From positions 1 to 50,137 of the forward strand of contig JBDSHG010000151.1 in NCBI GenBank assembly GCA_039918615.1: a DNA stretch of 50,137 bases, given 5' to 3'. Numbering within the stretch: position 1 is the first letter of the stretch; the number at the start of each line of letters is the position of its first letter. The DNA is from FEN-1250 sp039918615. Lineage in GTDB: Bacteria > Gemmatimonadota > Gemmatimonadetes > Gemmatimonadales > Gemmatimonadaceae. Position numbers and translations under genes: made by a program. A model generated the notes under the pieces. It was given only the letters and a program-made list of their open reading frames with translations. It was not told the origin of the DNA and made no database searches. Below are positions 24,243-33,604 of the stretch, one piece after another.

Positions 24243-27200
24243 CTACACCTCCAGCCGGTCACCCTCCCGCGCGACCACACCATAGAGCGCGGGCATCAGG
24301 AAGATCGAGATCAGCAATCGCGAGAAGAGCCCACCCACGATTACTATCGCGAACGGCCGCTGTGAGTCCGAGCCCACGCCAGTCGACAGCGCCGCGGGCA
24401 ACAGACCGAACGCCGCCACGAGCGCGGTCATCATGATCGGCCGCAGTCGCAGCATTGCCGCCACGCGTGTCGCCTCCGCGATCGGCCGCCCCTCGATGCG
24501 CAGCTCGTTCACGTACGAGATGTAGACGACCGCCGTCTGTACGCTCACGCCGAAGAGCGCGAGGAAGCCGATCCCCGAGCTCACCGAGAATGGCGTCCCC
24601 GTGAGCTTGAGCGCGAGAATCCCGCCGATCGGCGCCGACAGCACGACGCCGAGCACGGTGATCCCCGGGAATTTGAAGTTGCTGTACAGCGCGAAGAGGA
24701 TCAGGAAGATCAGCACGATCGTGATCGGTAGTACCACCTGCAGCTGCCCGCGCGACGCCGCATAGTCTTCGTACTCGCCGCCCCATCGCAGCCGGTAGCC
24801 CGGCGGCATCTTCACCCGTTTCGCCACCTGCTCCTGCGCATCCTTCACCGCGCCGGCGAGATCGCGCCCGGTCACCGAGTACTGCACTCCGATGAAGCGC
24901 GAGTTGTCCTGCCGGTAGATGAACGACGCGCCGTTCGTGAGCTGGAGGTTCGCGAGCTCGCGCAACGGCAGCTGCTGCCCGTCGGGCGTGGGCACGCGGA
25001 TGTTCCCGATCGCGTCCGGCGTCTCGCGGTACTTGGGCTCGAGCCGCACGACGAGATCGAACGTCCGCTCGCCCTGCGCCACCGTGGTCGCCGCGTTGCC
25101 ACCCACCGCCGCCCCGATCAGCGCATTGATATCCGCGACGTTCACGCCATATCGCGCAATCTTCGCGCGATCGATCTTCACCGTCAGACTCGGCTGTCCC
25201 AGCTCCTGCACGAGCGTCACCTGCGTGATGCCGCGCACCGCATCGAGCACCTGCTTCACCTCGCGCCCCTTCGACTCCAGCGTCGCCAGATCGTTGCCGA
25301 AGAGCTTCACGTCGAGTGAGCTCTTGAGCCCCGTCTCCGCCTCGTTCACCGCGTCTTCGGCCGGCTGCGTGTAGTTGAACGTGATGCCCGGGAATGCCGA
25401 CAGCTTCTTGTCGATCGCCGCGATGAGCGCAGGCTTGCTACGAATCGTGCCGTTCCACTCGCCGTACGGCTTCAGCCCCACATAAAACTCGGCGTTGAAA
25501 AATCCCGTCGGGTTGGTGCCGTCATCCGGCCGGCCATGCTCGTCCGCGACGACCGTCACCTCGGGGAACGACCGCAGGATCGCGCGAATCTGCGGCACGA
25601 TGCGCGACGACTCCTCGAATGAGATCGTGTACGGCATCGTCGACCGCACCCACAGCGCGCCCTCGTCGAGCTTCGGCATGAACTCGCCGCCGATCGTCGG
25701 GATAAGGGCCAGCGAAAGCACGAACAGCACTGACGACGCGATGATCACCCGCCACGGAAATTCCAGCGACCAGGCGAGCGCCCGGTCGTAGCGCGCCTGC
25801 ATCCACGCGAACACGGGATTGCGCCGCTCACGCACCGTTCCGCGCAACAGCCAGAGGCAGAGCACCGGCAACAGCGTCACCGTCAGCAGAAACGAGCCGA
25901 CGACCGCGAAGATCGTCGTGTCCGCCATCGGCTGGAACAGCTTTCCCGACGGCCCCGCGAGCGCGTAGATCGGCAGGAACCCCGCGATGATCACCGCCAC
26001 AGCGAACAGAATCGGCCTGTCCACCTCCGCCGCCGAATCCACGATCACCTCGTGCAGGTCGTACTCCTGCCCGTGCAGCAACGCGATTCGTCGAAAGATG
26101 TTCTCCACCATCACCACGGCGCAGTCGACGATGATGCCGAAGTCGATGGCGCCAATGGATAGGAGATTCGCCGGTATGTGTTTTAAGTCGAGGCAGATGA
26201 AGGCGAACAGCAGCGACAGCGGAATCGTGATCGCGACGATCAGCCCCGCGCGGAAGTCGTACAAAAAGAAGATCAGGATGACGATCACGATCACGATGCC
26301 GCGCAGCAGATTGTCCTTCACCGTGCGCGTGGTGAGCTGGACGAGATCGCTTCGGTCGTAGAACGCACGCACCTTCACATCCTTCGGCAGAATCGAGTCG
26401 TTGAGCTCCCGCGTCTTCGCCTCGACGCGCTTGAGCACCGTCTGCGCCTGCTCGCCGACGCGCAGGAGAATCACTCCCTCAACCGCATCATTTACCGTGT
26501 CGATGCCGAACTGGCCGAGCCTGGGCGCCGCGCCGATCACCACCGATCCGATGTCCTTGATCAGGATCGGCGTTCCGTTGTGCACTGCAACTACGACGTT
26601 GGCGATGTCCTCCAGCGTCTCCAAACGGCCGAGCCCGCGCACGTAGTAGAACTGTCCGCCCTCGGAATAGAAGCCGCCGCCCGCATTGCCATTGTTCGCC
26701 GCGAGCGCCGCCGCCACCAGCGGCACCGAGAGCCCCGCCCCCGCAAGACGTACGGGATCGATCACGACCTGGTACTGCATCGTCTCGCCGCCGAGCGATG
26801 ACATGTCAGCAACCCCCGGCACCGACTTGTACTGCCGCGCGAGGATCCAGTCCTGGATGACCTTGAGCTCCATCGCCGAGCGGTCCTTGCTCTCGACCAC
26901 ATAGCGGTAGACGAGCCCGGACGGCGAGAAGAGCGGCGCGACCCCCGGCGTCACGCCGTCCGGAAGCGAGAGATCGGGAAGGCGCTCGAACGCCTGCTGT
27001 CGCGCGAAGTAGTGGTCCGTCTTGTCGCTGAACGTCAGCTTGACGTCAGACAACCCGTAGAGCGAGATCGAGCGCATCACCTTCAGCCCCGACAACCCGT
27101 TCATCACCAGCTCCGTCGGTGCAGTGATCAGGCGTTCGACTTCTTCGGCCGCGTGTCCCGGCCACTGCGTCGTGATCTCCACCTGCGGCGGCGAGAGATC

Positions 27201-27383
27201 CGGATACGCATCCACCGGCAGCCGCCTCAGCGACCAGATGCCGACGCCGATCAGCAGCGCGGCGAGGAAGACGACGATCAGCCGCTGGTCGAGCGATGCC
27301 TCTACGATGCGGTTGACGAACGACCGCTTGAACGTGTGAACGTTGTCAGGCTCGTGCGTTGGCTCGTTGGAGGGATTGCTCAT
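24243..27383 (-). CDS. czcA: HME-RND heavy-metal efflux pump, CzcA-like
   Basis: 1046 residues, the usual CzcA/CusA length, with twelve helices in the RND pattern and two large periplasmic loops. Helix 4 carries DFGIIVDCAVVMVEN, the acidic D-D-E arrangement of the CzcA/CnrA divalent-cation subgroup rather than the CusA form. Other landmarks are QVEITTQWPGHAAEEVERLI at the N-terminus and GFLPIYALAGPSGKLFQPMA after helix 4. It is a proton-driven inner-membrane pump, probably for Zn/Co/Cd/Ni; the metal is not certain from sequence. Its ATG overlaps the adaptor stop by 4 nt, the last gene of a czcC-czcB-czcA operon. Confidence 0.93.
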   Translation of the reverse strand: MSNPSNEPTHEPDNVHTFKRSFVNRIVEASLDQRLIVVFLAALLIGVGIWSLRRLPVDAYPDLSPPQVEITTQWPGHAAEEVERLITAPTELVMNGLSGLKVMRSISLYGLSDVKLTFSDKTDHYFARQQAFERLPDLSLPDGVTPGVAPLFSPSGLVYRYVVESKDRSAMELKVIQDWILARQYKSVPGVADMSSLGGETMQYQVVIDPVRLAGAGLSVPLVAAALAANNGNAGGGFYSEGGQFYYVRGLGRLETLEDIANVVVAVHNGTPILIKDIGSVVIGAAPRLGQFGIDTVNDAVEGVILLRVGEQAQTVLKRVEAKTRELNDSILPKDVKVRAFYDRSDLVQLTTRTVKDNLLRGIVIVIVILIFFLYDFRAGLIVAITIPLSLLFAFICLDLKHIPANLLSIGAIDFGIIVDCAVVMVENIFRRIALLHGQEYDLHEVIVDSAAEVDRPILFAVAVIIAGFLPIYALAGPSGKLFQPMADTTIFAVVGSFLLTVTLLPVLCLWLLRGTVRERRNPVFAWMQARYDRALAWSLEFPWRVIIASSVLFVLSLALIPTIGGEFMPKLDEGALWVRSTMPYTISFEESSRIVPQIRAILRSFPEVTVVADEHGRPDDGTNPTGFFNAEFYVGLKPYGEWNGTIRSKPALIAAIDKKLSAFPGITFNYTQPAEDAVNEAETGLKSSLDVKLFGNDLATLESKGREVKQVLDAVRGITQVTLVQELGQPSLTVKIDRAKIARYGVNVADINALIGAAVGGNAATTVAQGERTFDLVVRLEPKYRETPDAIGNIRVPTPDGQQLPLRELANLQLTNGASFIYRQDNSRFIGVQYSVTGRDLAGAVKDAQEQVAKRVKMPPGYRLRWGGEYEDYAASRGQLQVVLPITIVLIFLILFALYSNFKFPGITVLGVVLSAPIGGILALKLTGTPFSVSSGIGFLALFGVSVQTAVVYISYVNELRIEGRPIAEATRVAAMLRLRPIMMTALVAAFGLLPAALSTGVGSDSQRPFAIVIVGGLFSRLLISIFLMPALYGVVAREGDRLEV

Positions 27384-28576
27384 TGACTCTGCGCAAACTG
27401 GAGGAAGAGCCCGCCCACCTGAATCACGCGCTCGCCGTCCTTGAGCCCCGCACTGATCTCGTACTTGTCGTTCACGCGCGAGCCGAGCGTGACGTGCCGT
27501 CGCTCGAACCCGCCCGCGGGCAGCTGCACGAAGACGAACGGGAGATTGTCCTCATCGCGCAGCACCGCACTCACCGGCAACAGAATTCCGGTCTTCTCCT
27601 TCGACGAATGGATCGTCGCCGTCACGTACATGTCGCGCTTGAGCAGACGCCCCGTGTTCGGCACCACCACGCGAACCTGCGTCGCCTTCGTCGCCGGATC
27701 CACCAGCGCCGCCACATAGTTCACGGTGCCCGTGAGCGGTCGCGCCGATACCTCCGTCATCACATCCACCTTGTCGCCGTGCACCACCGACGCAAGATCG
27801 CTCTCGAAGACGCTCGCCATCACCCACACCGTCGAGAGGTCCGCGACGGTGAACGTCGGCGTCGTCCCTGCCTGCAGCAGCTGACCGGGATTGATCAGCT
27901 TCTCCACCACCGTCCCCTCGATCGGCGCGCGGATCACTCCCTGCACCGTCGTCGCCGCCCTGTTCTCGCGCAGCCCCGCGAGCGTCGACGAGTCGACCCC
28001 GAGCGCCTGCAGCGCCTGCAGCGCCGCATCTCGATCCGCCTCGGCACTCAGCGCATCGGTCTGCGCCTGCTCCATGTCGCGCCTCGCGATGCCGTCGTTC
28101 TTGAAGAGCGCCGAGTCGAGGCCGGCGACGCGTCGTGATTGCACCGCGGTCGCCTGCGCCTTTCGGAAGTCGGAGACCGCGCTCGCGAAGTCCGGCGACG
28201 ACACCGTCGCGAGCGCATCGCCGCGCTTCACCCACACGCCGGGCTGCACGAGAATCCGCATTACCGGCCCGGAGATCGGCGAGAGCACCTGCGTCGACAT
28301 GTCGCCATCGAAGGCGACCGTCCCCGTCGTCTGGATCTCGGGGCGAAACTGCACCGTCGATACCGGCGCGATCTTGAGATGCTCGAGCTGATCCGGTGTC
28401 AGCGTCGTATTCGCAATCCCCGGCGTCGCGCTCTGCTGCTTCGCGGACGTCGTGTCCGATGCGGCGCGTGCCTCGTCCTTCCCGCTGCACGCGCCAAGGA
28501 GGAGGAACGCGACCGGGATCGAGAGGCGCACGGCCGCGCGAAAGAGAGTGTAGTGCTTATTCATGCGATTTCTCAT
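27380..28576 (-). CDS. czcB: RND periplasmic adaptor (membrane fusion protein), CzcB-like
   Basis: 398 residues from ATG 28576 (an in-frame ATG at 28564 is an alternative). A lipoprotein signal ends FLLLGAC (Cys30 from the first Met). The order is the HlyD/CusB adaptor plan: lipoyl half (ISGPVMRILVQPGVWVKRGD), coiled-coil hairpin (residues about 125-190), second lipoyl half (IRAPIEGTVVEKLINPGQLL) and beta-barrel/membrane-proximal domains. It links the pump to the outer-membrane channel. Its start overlaps the channel gene's end by 20 nt (8 nt for the alternative), and its stop overlaps czcA by 4 nt. Confidence 0.92.
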   Translation of the reverse strand: MRNRMNKHYTLFRAAVRLSIPVAFLLLGACSGKDEARAASDTTSAKQQSATPGIANTTLTPDQLEHLKIAPVSTVQFRPEIQTTGTVAFDGDMSTQVLSPISGPVMRILVQPGVWVKRGDALATVSSPDFASAVSDFRKAQATAVQSRRVAGLDSALFKNDGIARRDMEQAQTDALSAEADRDAALQALQALGVDSSTLAGLRENRAATTVQGVIRAPIEGTVVEKLINPGQLLQAGTTPTFTVADLSTVWVMASVFESDLASVVHGDKVDVMTEVSARPLTGTVNYVAALVDPATKATQVRVVVPNTGRLLKRDMYVTATIHSSKEKTGILLPVSAVLRDEDNLPFVFVQLPAGGFERRHVTLGSRVNDKYEISAGLKDGERVIQVGGLFLQFAQSQ

Positions 28577-29909
28577 CAGGCGTGGAATCGAGCGGGGCTC
28601 CCGTGGCGCGCTCGAGATCGGCGACGGCGTCGTTTAGTGCGCCGAGCGCCGTCGTATATTGATTTCGTGCATCGAGCAACGTCCGCTGCGCGTCAATTAC
28701 CTCGAGCGCAGACGAGCCGCCGAGCCCGTAGCTCGACGAGGCAATTCGATATTGCTCCTCCGCGCTCGGCACGAGCCGCTCCGCGAGGAACTGCACCTGC
28801 CGCAGCGCCGTCGACGCGGTCGCGTACGAGTTGCGAAGGTCCTGTCCCACCTGCGCGATCACATCGCGATACGACTCCGTCAGCTCCAGCTCGCGATGCT
28901 TCGCCTCGGCGACCTCGCCCTGCTGATGCTGCCAGAAGAAGATCGGCAGATCGATGCCTATCGACGTGGTGTAAGTCGGATCGGCTCCGTAGATGTTGTT
29001 GCGCGACACGCCGAGGGTGACGTCCGGCAGAAAGTATTGCTGCGCGAGTCGCTCCTGCGCCTTCGCGCTCTGTCGCTGCCGCTGCAGCCCGCGCAGCTCC
29101 GGCCGCAGCGCGAGTGCCAGCTTCTCGAGCCTGTCGAAGTCCGCCGGCACCGCCGGCACGCCGAGTGTGTCTCCCGGCTCGATCGAGGCGCCGAGCACGC
29201 GGCCGAGCAGCCGGTTGAGCCCTGCGCGCGCATTGGCGATGCCGCGCTCGTTCGCGATCAGGTCGTTCTCCGCCTGCGCGACATCCACCTGCCCCTTAAC
29301 AATGTCGAGCTTCGCCGCGGTTCCCGCGTTGTAGCGAGCCTCCGTCTTCTTCACGAAGTCCTCGGCCAGCGACTTCGACATGAGCAGGTCCTCGCGATGA
29401 CGGAGCGCGACCAGCAGCGAGTCGTAGGCCTGCGCCGTCTGCGAGGCGATGAGCTGACGCTGCTGGACGTAGAGCTCGTCGAAGTTGCCGAGATCGCTCT
29501 TCGCCGCCTGTCCCCGAAGGATGATCTTGTTGGGGAACGGGATCGTGATCCCGATGCCCAGATCGGTCTCGTTTCCGGTGTGCGGATGAAAGGCGCCATT
29601 CGCTCCGAGATAGTTCGCTGACACCGATGGCTCGGGGAGCGCGTATCCCTGGGTGACACGGGCGCGCGCCTGCGCGATCTGCTCGCGCGCGATGGCGAGC
29701 GTCGGATTGTGCGCGAGCGCTTCGGTGATGGCCGCTTTGCGGTCGAGGCGAAGGGGCGCGGACGTGCTGTCGATCAGCTGCGCGGCTGTCGGTGTCGCGG
29801 CGCGCGCCTGCGCGGCCAGCGGCGTGCCGATGAGCAGGAGCGCGCAGATACACTGCGTGAGCGACGCAGATTGCCGCAGGTGGTGGTGTGCGAAGTTCCG
29901 AATGATCAT
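28557..29909 (-). CDS. czcC: TolC-like outer-membrane efflux channel, CzcC-like
   Basis: 450 residues from ATG 29909, which gives MIIRNFAHHH and a signal peptide ending GTPLAAQA; a longer frame to 30047 adds an Arg-rich leader and is not credible. Two OEP repeats are visible: ITEALAHNPTLAIAREQIAQA with KLDIVKGQVDVAQAENDL, and RLEKLALALRPELRGLQRQR with SSALEVIDAQRTLLDARNQY. Three copies would form an outer-membrane barrel with a periplasmic tunnel. It is the first structural gene of the czcCBA set, 198 bp after the small Cys/His-rich gene. Confidence 0.92.
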   Translation of the reverse strand: MIIRNFAHHHLRQSASLTQCICALLLIGTPLAAQARAATPTAAQLIDSTSAPLRLDRKAAITEALAHNPTLAIAREQIAQARARVTQGYALPEPSVSANYLGANGAFHPHTGNETDLGIGITIPFPNKIILRGQAAKSDLGNFDELYVQQRQLIASQTAQAYDSLLVALRHREDLLMSKSLAEDFVKKTEARYNAGTAAKLDIVKGQVDVAQAENDLIANERGIANARAGLNRLLGRVLGASIEPGDTLGVPAVPADFDRLEKLALALRPELRGLQRQRQSAKAQERLAQQYFLPDVTLGVSRNNIYGADPTYTTSIGIDLPIFFWQHQQGEVAEAKHRELELTESYRDVIAQVGQDLRNSYATASTALRQVQFLAERLVPSAEEQYRIASSSYGLGGSSALEVIDAQRTLLDARNQYTTALGALNDAVADLERATGAPLDSTPDEKSHE

Positions 29910-30107
29910 CCCTCTCCAGGCTCGTACGGCGGCGGTCGCGCGCGATGCACGATGACGACCGTGCATCCGGCGCCGCGGTGATTGCAGGCGTCGGGTACGA
30001 ATCAGCTCTGGATCGGGATCAGCTCGGGGGGGCACGTGCGTGCGCACACTATGGCGTGGCGCGGCGGGCCGAGTGAAGCGGGAGCGGGCCGCGAGAACGG
30101 CCGCCGA

Positions 30108-30470
30108 TCAGAGCTCGCGCTGAGCGGGGGGTGCGCGAGGTGATGAAACGGAGAAGCGATCGAGCGAAATCGCCGGAAGCTCGACGCTCGCGACCACACC
30201 AACCGGATGCTCCGTTGGGAGCGTGACGCGAACCGCGTGCGTGGTGCGGCCGATGAGCTGGCGGGCAACGCACACCGCGCAGTTCGCCTCATCGTGCGAG
30301 TAGTGCGCGGTGGTTCCGTACGCTTCGACGTGCGACGGCGCGCTCTTCCCCTCGTTCGCTTCGGCGAACGGCACCACGGCCACGAGGTCGAGCTGCGCGA
30401 ACGCGAACATCGCGAGCGCGAGCCAGAACCAGCATGGGCGTTTACGAACGAGAGGGCGCGCGGGCGTCAT
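30108..30470 (-). CDS. Small exported Cys/His-rich protein upstream of czcCBA
   Basis: 120 residues. An N-terminal hydrophobic segment (about 13-37) is either a signal peptide or an anchor. It is followed by a short cluster of possible metal ligands, SHVEAYGTTAHYSHDEANCAVC (His47, His56, His59, Cys64, Cys67), then a plain C-terminal tail. This resembles the loosely conserved small periplasmic proteins (DUF2946-like) often beside copper or zinc efflux genes, but the match is weak. The gene points the same way as czcCBA and is its likely operon leader or a metal sensor/chaperone, by inference. Confidence 0.65.
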   Translation of the reverse strand: MTPARPLVRKRPCWFWLALAMFAFAQLDLVAVVPFAEANEGKSAPSHVEAYGTTAHYSHDEANCAVCVARQLIGRTTHAVRVTLPTEHPVGVVASVELPAISLDRFSVSSPRAPPAQREL

Positions 30471-30630
30471 GAGCGCTGAATGTTACCTTGATAGCAGCGG
30501 GCTGTCGAGCAACCCGGGCGTTAACCGTTTGAATATTGAGCTAACGGCTCCGATTATCGATCATCCTTGTGACTCTATATGAAAGCGGTTGGTCACGGGG
30601 TGCCACTCCACGAACTCGAGGACATGCAGA

Positions 30631-31245
30631 ATGCGGCTGGGAATCATTGGAGCCGGGCACGCCGGGGGCACGCTCGGGCGGCTGTGGGAAGCGCAGGGGC
30701 ACGACGTCCGTTTCGGCGTTCCTCATCCCGAGACTGAATCCGGAGGCGGCCTTCCCCATTCGCGCACACAATCCGTCGCCGACGTTGCCGCCTTCGGCGA
30801 TGTCATAGTACTGGCGACCCCGTACGCCGCCACGGCCGACGCGCTCCAGGCTGCCGGACCGCTCACCGGTAAGACGGTCATCGACTGCACCAATCCCTTC
30901 CTCCCCGACCTGACCGGTCTCGCCATCGGCACGACGACCTCGGCCGCCGAGGAGATCGCGACGCTCATTCCTGGCGCGAGAGTGGTGAAGGCGTTCAACA
31001 CCACAGGTCATACGAACTTCGCCGACCCGATGTTCAATGGGGAGAAGGCGTCCATGTTCTACTGCGGCGACGACACTGGCGCCAAACTCATCGTCGCCGA
31101 GCTCGGAAATCAGCTCGGCTTCGACATGATCGACGCCGGTCCGCTCTCGCAGGCGCGATGGCTCGAGGCGATGGCGCAGCTCTGGATCAGCATGGCCTTC
31201 AAATACGGCGGCAGCCAGCGCTCGGCCTTTCGGCTTCTTCGATAG
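30631..31245 (+). CDS. F420H2:NADP-oxidoreductase-like NAD(P)-binding protein
   Basis: 204 residues from ATG 30631 (MRLGIIGAGHAGGTLGRLWE); 14 further codons upstream are open but precede the Rossmann motif and are not homologous. GxGxxG-type motif GIIGAGHAGG (residues 4-13) shows dinucleotide binding. GDVIVLATPYAAT, VIDCTNPFLP and ARVVKAFNTTGH follow the F420-dependent NADP reductase (Fno/Npd) superfamily. Many bacterial members lack F420 and act as general NADPH oxidoreductases, so the acceptor is unknown. AT-rich DNA at 30471-30600 probably holds its promoter; no regulator is adjacent. Confidence 0.85.
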   Translation: MRLGIIGAGHAGGTLGRLWEAQGHDVRFGVPHPETESGGGLPHSRTQSVADVAAFGDVIVLATPYAATADALQAAGPLTGKTVIDCTNPFLPDLTGLAIGTTTSAAEEIATLIPGARVVKAFNTTGHTNFADPMFNGEKASMFYCGDDTGAKLIVAELGNQLGFDMIDAGPLSQARWLEAMAQLWISMAFKYGGSQRSAFRLLR

Positions 31246-31340
31246 ACAGCCGTAGTCGGGGCGACGTCGAGCGACGCGATGACGACGAGGATCGTGCCGG
31301 CGCACACATGATTTGAGAAGTCGCTGAACGCGGTGCAGAT

Positions 31341-31369
31341 TGGTTACCATGGTTTTTCATGGTGACCAT
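31341..31369. promoter_or_regulatory. Paired TGGTNACCA palindromes upstream of the S9 peptidase
   Basis: TGGT-T-ACCA (31341-31349) and TGGT-G-ACCA (31360-31368) are two near-identical 9-bp palindromes 19 bp apart. The whole block is also a 10-bp stem (31342-31351 with 31358-31367, one G-T pair) around a GTTTTT loop. It lies 48 bp before the peptidase ATG. It could be an operator with two sites on one DNA face or a leader hairpin. Confidence 0.4.
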
Positions 31370-31416
31370 TCGCGCGTATGGGCCATGGCTTTCGCACTCG
31401 CGCGCCCTCGAATGAC

Positions 31417-33516
31417 ATGAACATGCGCACATCGCTCGCCGTCGCACTGCTGGCCGTCGCCCTTCCCTGTGCCGCGCAGGGGAAGCAGCCCACGCTCGAG
31501 GAGCTGCTCAGCGCTCCCTTCCCCGATGGGCTCGTCGCATCGCCCGCTGGCGGCGCGGTCGCGTGGACCTTCGACGAGGCGGGCTCGCGCAACGTCTGGG
31601 TCGCGCGTCCGCCCGACTACAAGGCGAAGCGCTTCACGTCATATAGTGGGGACGATGGCCAGGAGATCTCCGATCTCGTCTTCACCCCCGATGGCGGCTC
31701 GATCGCGTATGTGCGCGGCGGCAGGGCGAATGGGCGCGGCGAGATCCCGAATCCGGTGCTGAACGTCGAGGGTGAAACGCAGGCGATCTGGATCGCCTCG
31801 CTCTCGGGTGGTGCCCCTCGCCGGGTCGGCGACGGACACACGATCGCCATCGCCTCTGCCGGCGACCGCATCGCGTATTCGAAGAGTGGGCAGATCTGGA
31901 GCGCATCGCTCCACGACACGATGCCGGCTGTGCAGCTCATGCACACGCGGGGCAGCGCCGGTGAGCTCCGCTGGTCGCCAAAGGGCGACAAGCTCGCCTT
32001 CGTGAGCGACCGTGGCGATCACAACTTCATCGGCGTCTACGATGTCGCGACGAAGTCGCTCCGCTACCTGCAGCCTTCGGTCGACTGGGACTCGTCGCCG
32101 ATCTGGTCCCCTGATGGCGCACGCGTCGCTTTCATCCGCACGCCCACCGCATCGCGTCGCCCCTCCTTCGGCGCCGATCGCACGGAGCAGCCATGGTCGA
32201 TCGTCGTCGCCGACGCATCGACGGGGGTCGGACACGAGATCTGGAAGTCGAAGGAAGGCGTCGGGAGCGCATTCACCGGCATCGTCGCGGATGCGCAGCT
32301 CATGTGGGGGCAGGGCGACCGCATCGCATTCCCGTGGGAGCGCGACGGGTGGACGCATCTCTACACGGTGAGCGCATCCGGCGGCGACGCGACGCTCCTC
32401 ACGCCGGGCGACTTCGAGGTCGAGCACGTCTCCATGACCGCCGACCGCACGACGATCTTCTACGCATCGAACCAGGGCGACATCGATCGACGCCACCTCT
32501 GGCGCGTGAACATCGCCGGCGGCAAGCCCGCGCCGGTCACGACCGGCACCGGCATCGAATGGTCGCCCGTGCAGACGAGCGACGGGAAGGCAATCGCGAT
32601 GCTGCGCTCTGACGCGAAGCTCCCTGCGCGTCCGGCGCTTCTCGTCGGCAGCGCCGCGCCGCGCGATCTCGCGCCCGAGGTCATCCCCGCGAGCTTCCCG
32701 TCGAGCGGGCTCGTCACGCCGCAGCAGGTGATTTTCCCGAGCGCCGATGGGATGCTACTCCACGGCCAGCTCTTCCTTCCGCCAGGCGGAGCGAAGGGGG
32801 AGAAGCATCCCGCCGTCGTCTTCTTCCACGGCGGCTCGCGTCGCCAGATGCTCCTCGGCTGGCACTACATGTACTACTACAGCAATGCCTACGCGATGAA
32901 TCAGTTTCTGGCGAGCCGGGGGTTCGTGGTATTGGCTGTGAACTACCGGAGCGGCATCGGCTATGGGCTCAACTTCCGCGAGGCGCTGAACTACGGTGCG
33001 ACCGGCGGGAGCGAGTATAACGACGTGCAAGGCGCCGGACTGTTTCTTCGCGCACGCGCCGATGTCGACTCCGCGCGCATTGGCGCGTGGGGCGGATCGT
33101 ATGGCGGATATCTCACCGCGCTCGCGCTCGCCCGCTCGTCGGACCTGTTCGCCGCGGGTGTCGACATGCACGGCGTGCACGACTGGAATCTGGAGTGGGA
33201 GACGTTCGTTCCGGGGTGGCGCATCCTGAAAGATCAGGAAGCGAGACGCACCGCATACCTCTCATCTCCGATGGCGTACGAGGAAACATGGAGGTCTCCG
33301 GTGCTGCTCATTCAGGGCGATGATGATCGCAATGTGGCGTTCAGTCAGACGGTGCAGCTCGCGGAAGATCTGCGAAAACAAGGCGTAGAAGTCGAGCAGC
33401 TGATCTTTCCGGATGAGGTGCACGACTTTCTTTTGCATCGCGATTGGCTCGCGGCATACGCGGCCTCGTACGATTTTCTTTCGCGGAAGCTCGTTCACAA
33501 AACTGGTGCGCATTAG
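31417..33516 (+). CDS. Exported S9-family prolyl oligopeptidase
   Basis: 699 residues from ATG 31417 (MNMRTSLAVALL, signal peptide ending PCAAQG); 13 open codons upstream lack signal character. The first 400 residues form a PD40/WD40-like beta-propeller (repeats such as WSPDGARVAFIRTP, LVFTPDGGSIAYV). The C-terminal catalytic domain has GAWGGSYGGYLTAL (nucleophile Ser561), the acidic residue in QGDDDRNV (about Asp637) and His669 in DEVHDFL, the complete S9 triad. It is likely a periplasmic dipeptidyl or acylaminoacyl peptidase that degrades short peptides for nutrition. Confidence 0.92.
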   Translation: MNMRTSLAVALLAVALPCAAQGKQPTLEELLSAPFPDGLVASPAGGAVAWTFDEAGSRNVWVARPPDYKAKRFTSYSGDDGQEISDLVFTPDGGSIAYVRGGRANGRGEIPNPVLNVEGETQAIWIASLSGGAPRRVGDGHTIAIASAGDRIAYSKSGQIWSASLHDTMPAVQLMHTRGSAGELRWSPKGDKLAFVSDRGDHNFIGVYDVATKSLRYLQPSVDWDSSPIWSPDGARVAFIRTPTASRRPSFGADRTEQPWSIVVADASTGVGHEIWKSKEGVGSAFTGIVADAQLMWGQGDRIAFPWERDGWTHLYTVSASGGDATLLTPGDFEVEHVSMTADRTTIFYASNQGDIDRRHLWRVNIAGGKPAPVTTGTGIEWSPVQTSDGKAIAMLRSDAKLPARPALLVGSAAPRDLAPEVIPASFPSSGLVTPQQVIFPSADGMLLHGQLFLPPGGAKGEKHPAVVFFHGGSRRQMLLGWHYMYYYSNAYAMNQFLASRGFVVLAVNYRSGIGYGLNFREALNYGATGGSEYNDVQGAGLFLRARADVDSARIGAWGGSYGGYLTALALARSSDLFAAGVDMHGVHDWNLEWETFVPGWRILKDQEARRTAYLSSPMAYEETWRSPVLLIQGDDDRNVAFSQTVQLAEDLRKQGVEVEQLIFPDEVHDFLLHRDWLAAYAASYDFLSRKLVHKTGAH

Positions 33517-33604
33517 AAATCGTCGAAAAAAAATACTGGACGTGCGACGTGAAAAGCATTACATCGTGTTCAACGCTGCTCTTCCGGGGAGCGCCGAGGT
33601 ACCG

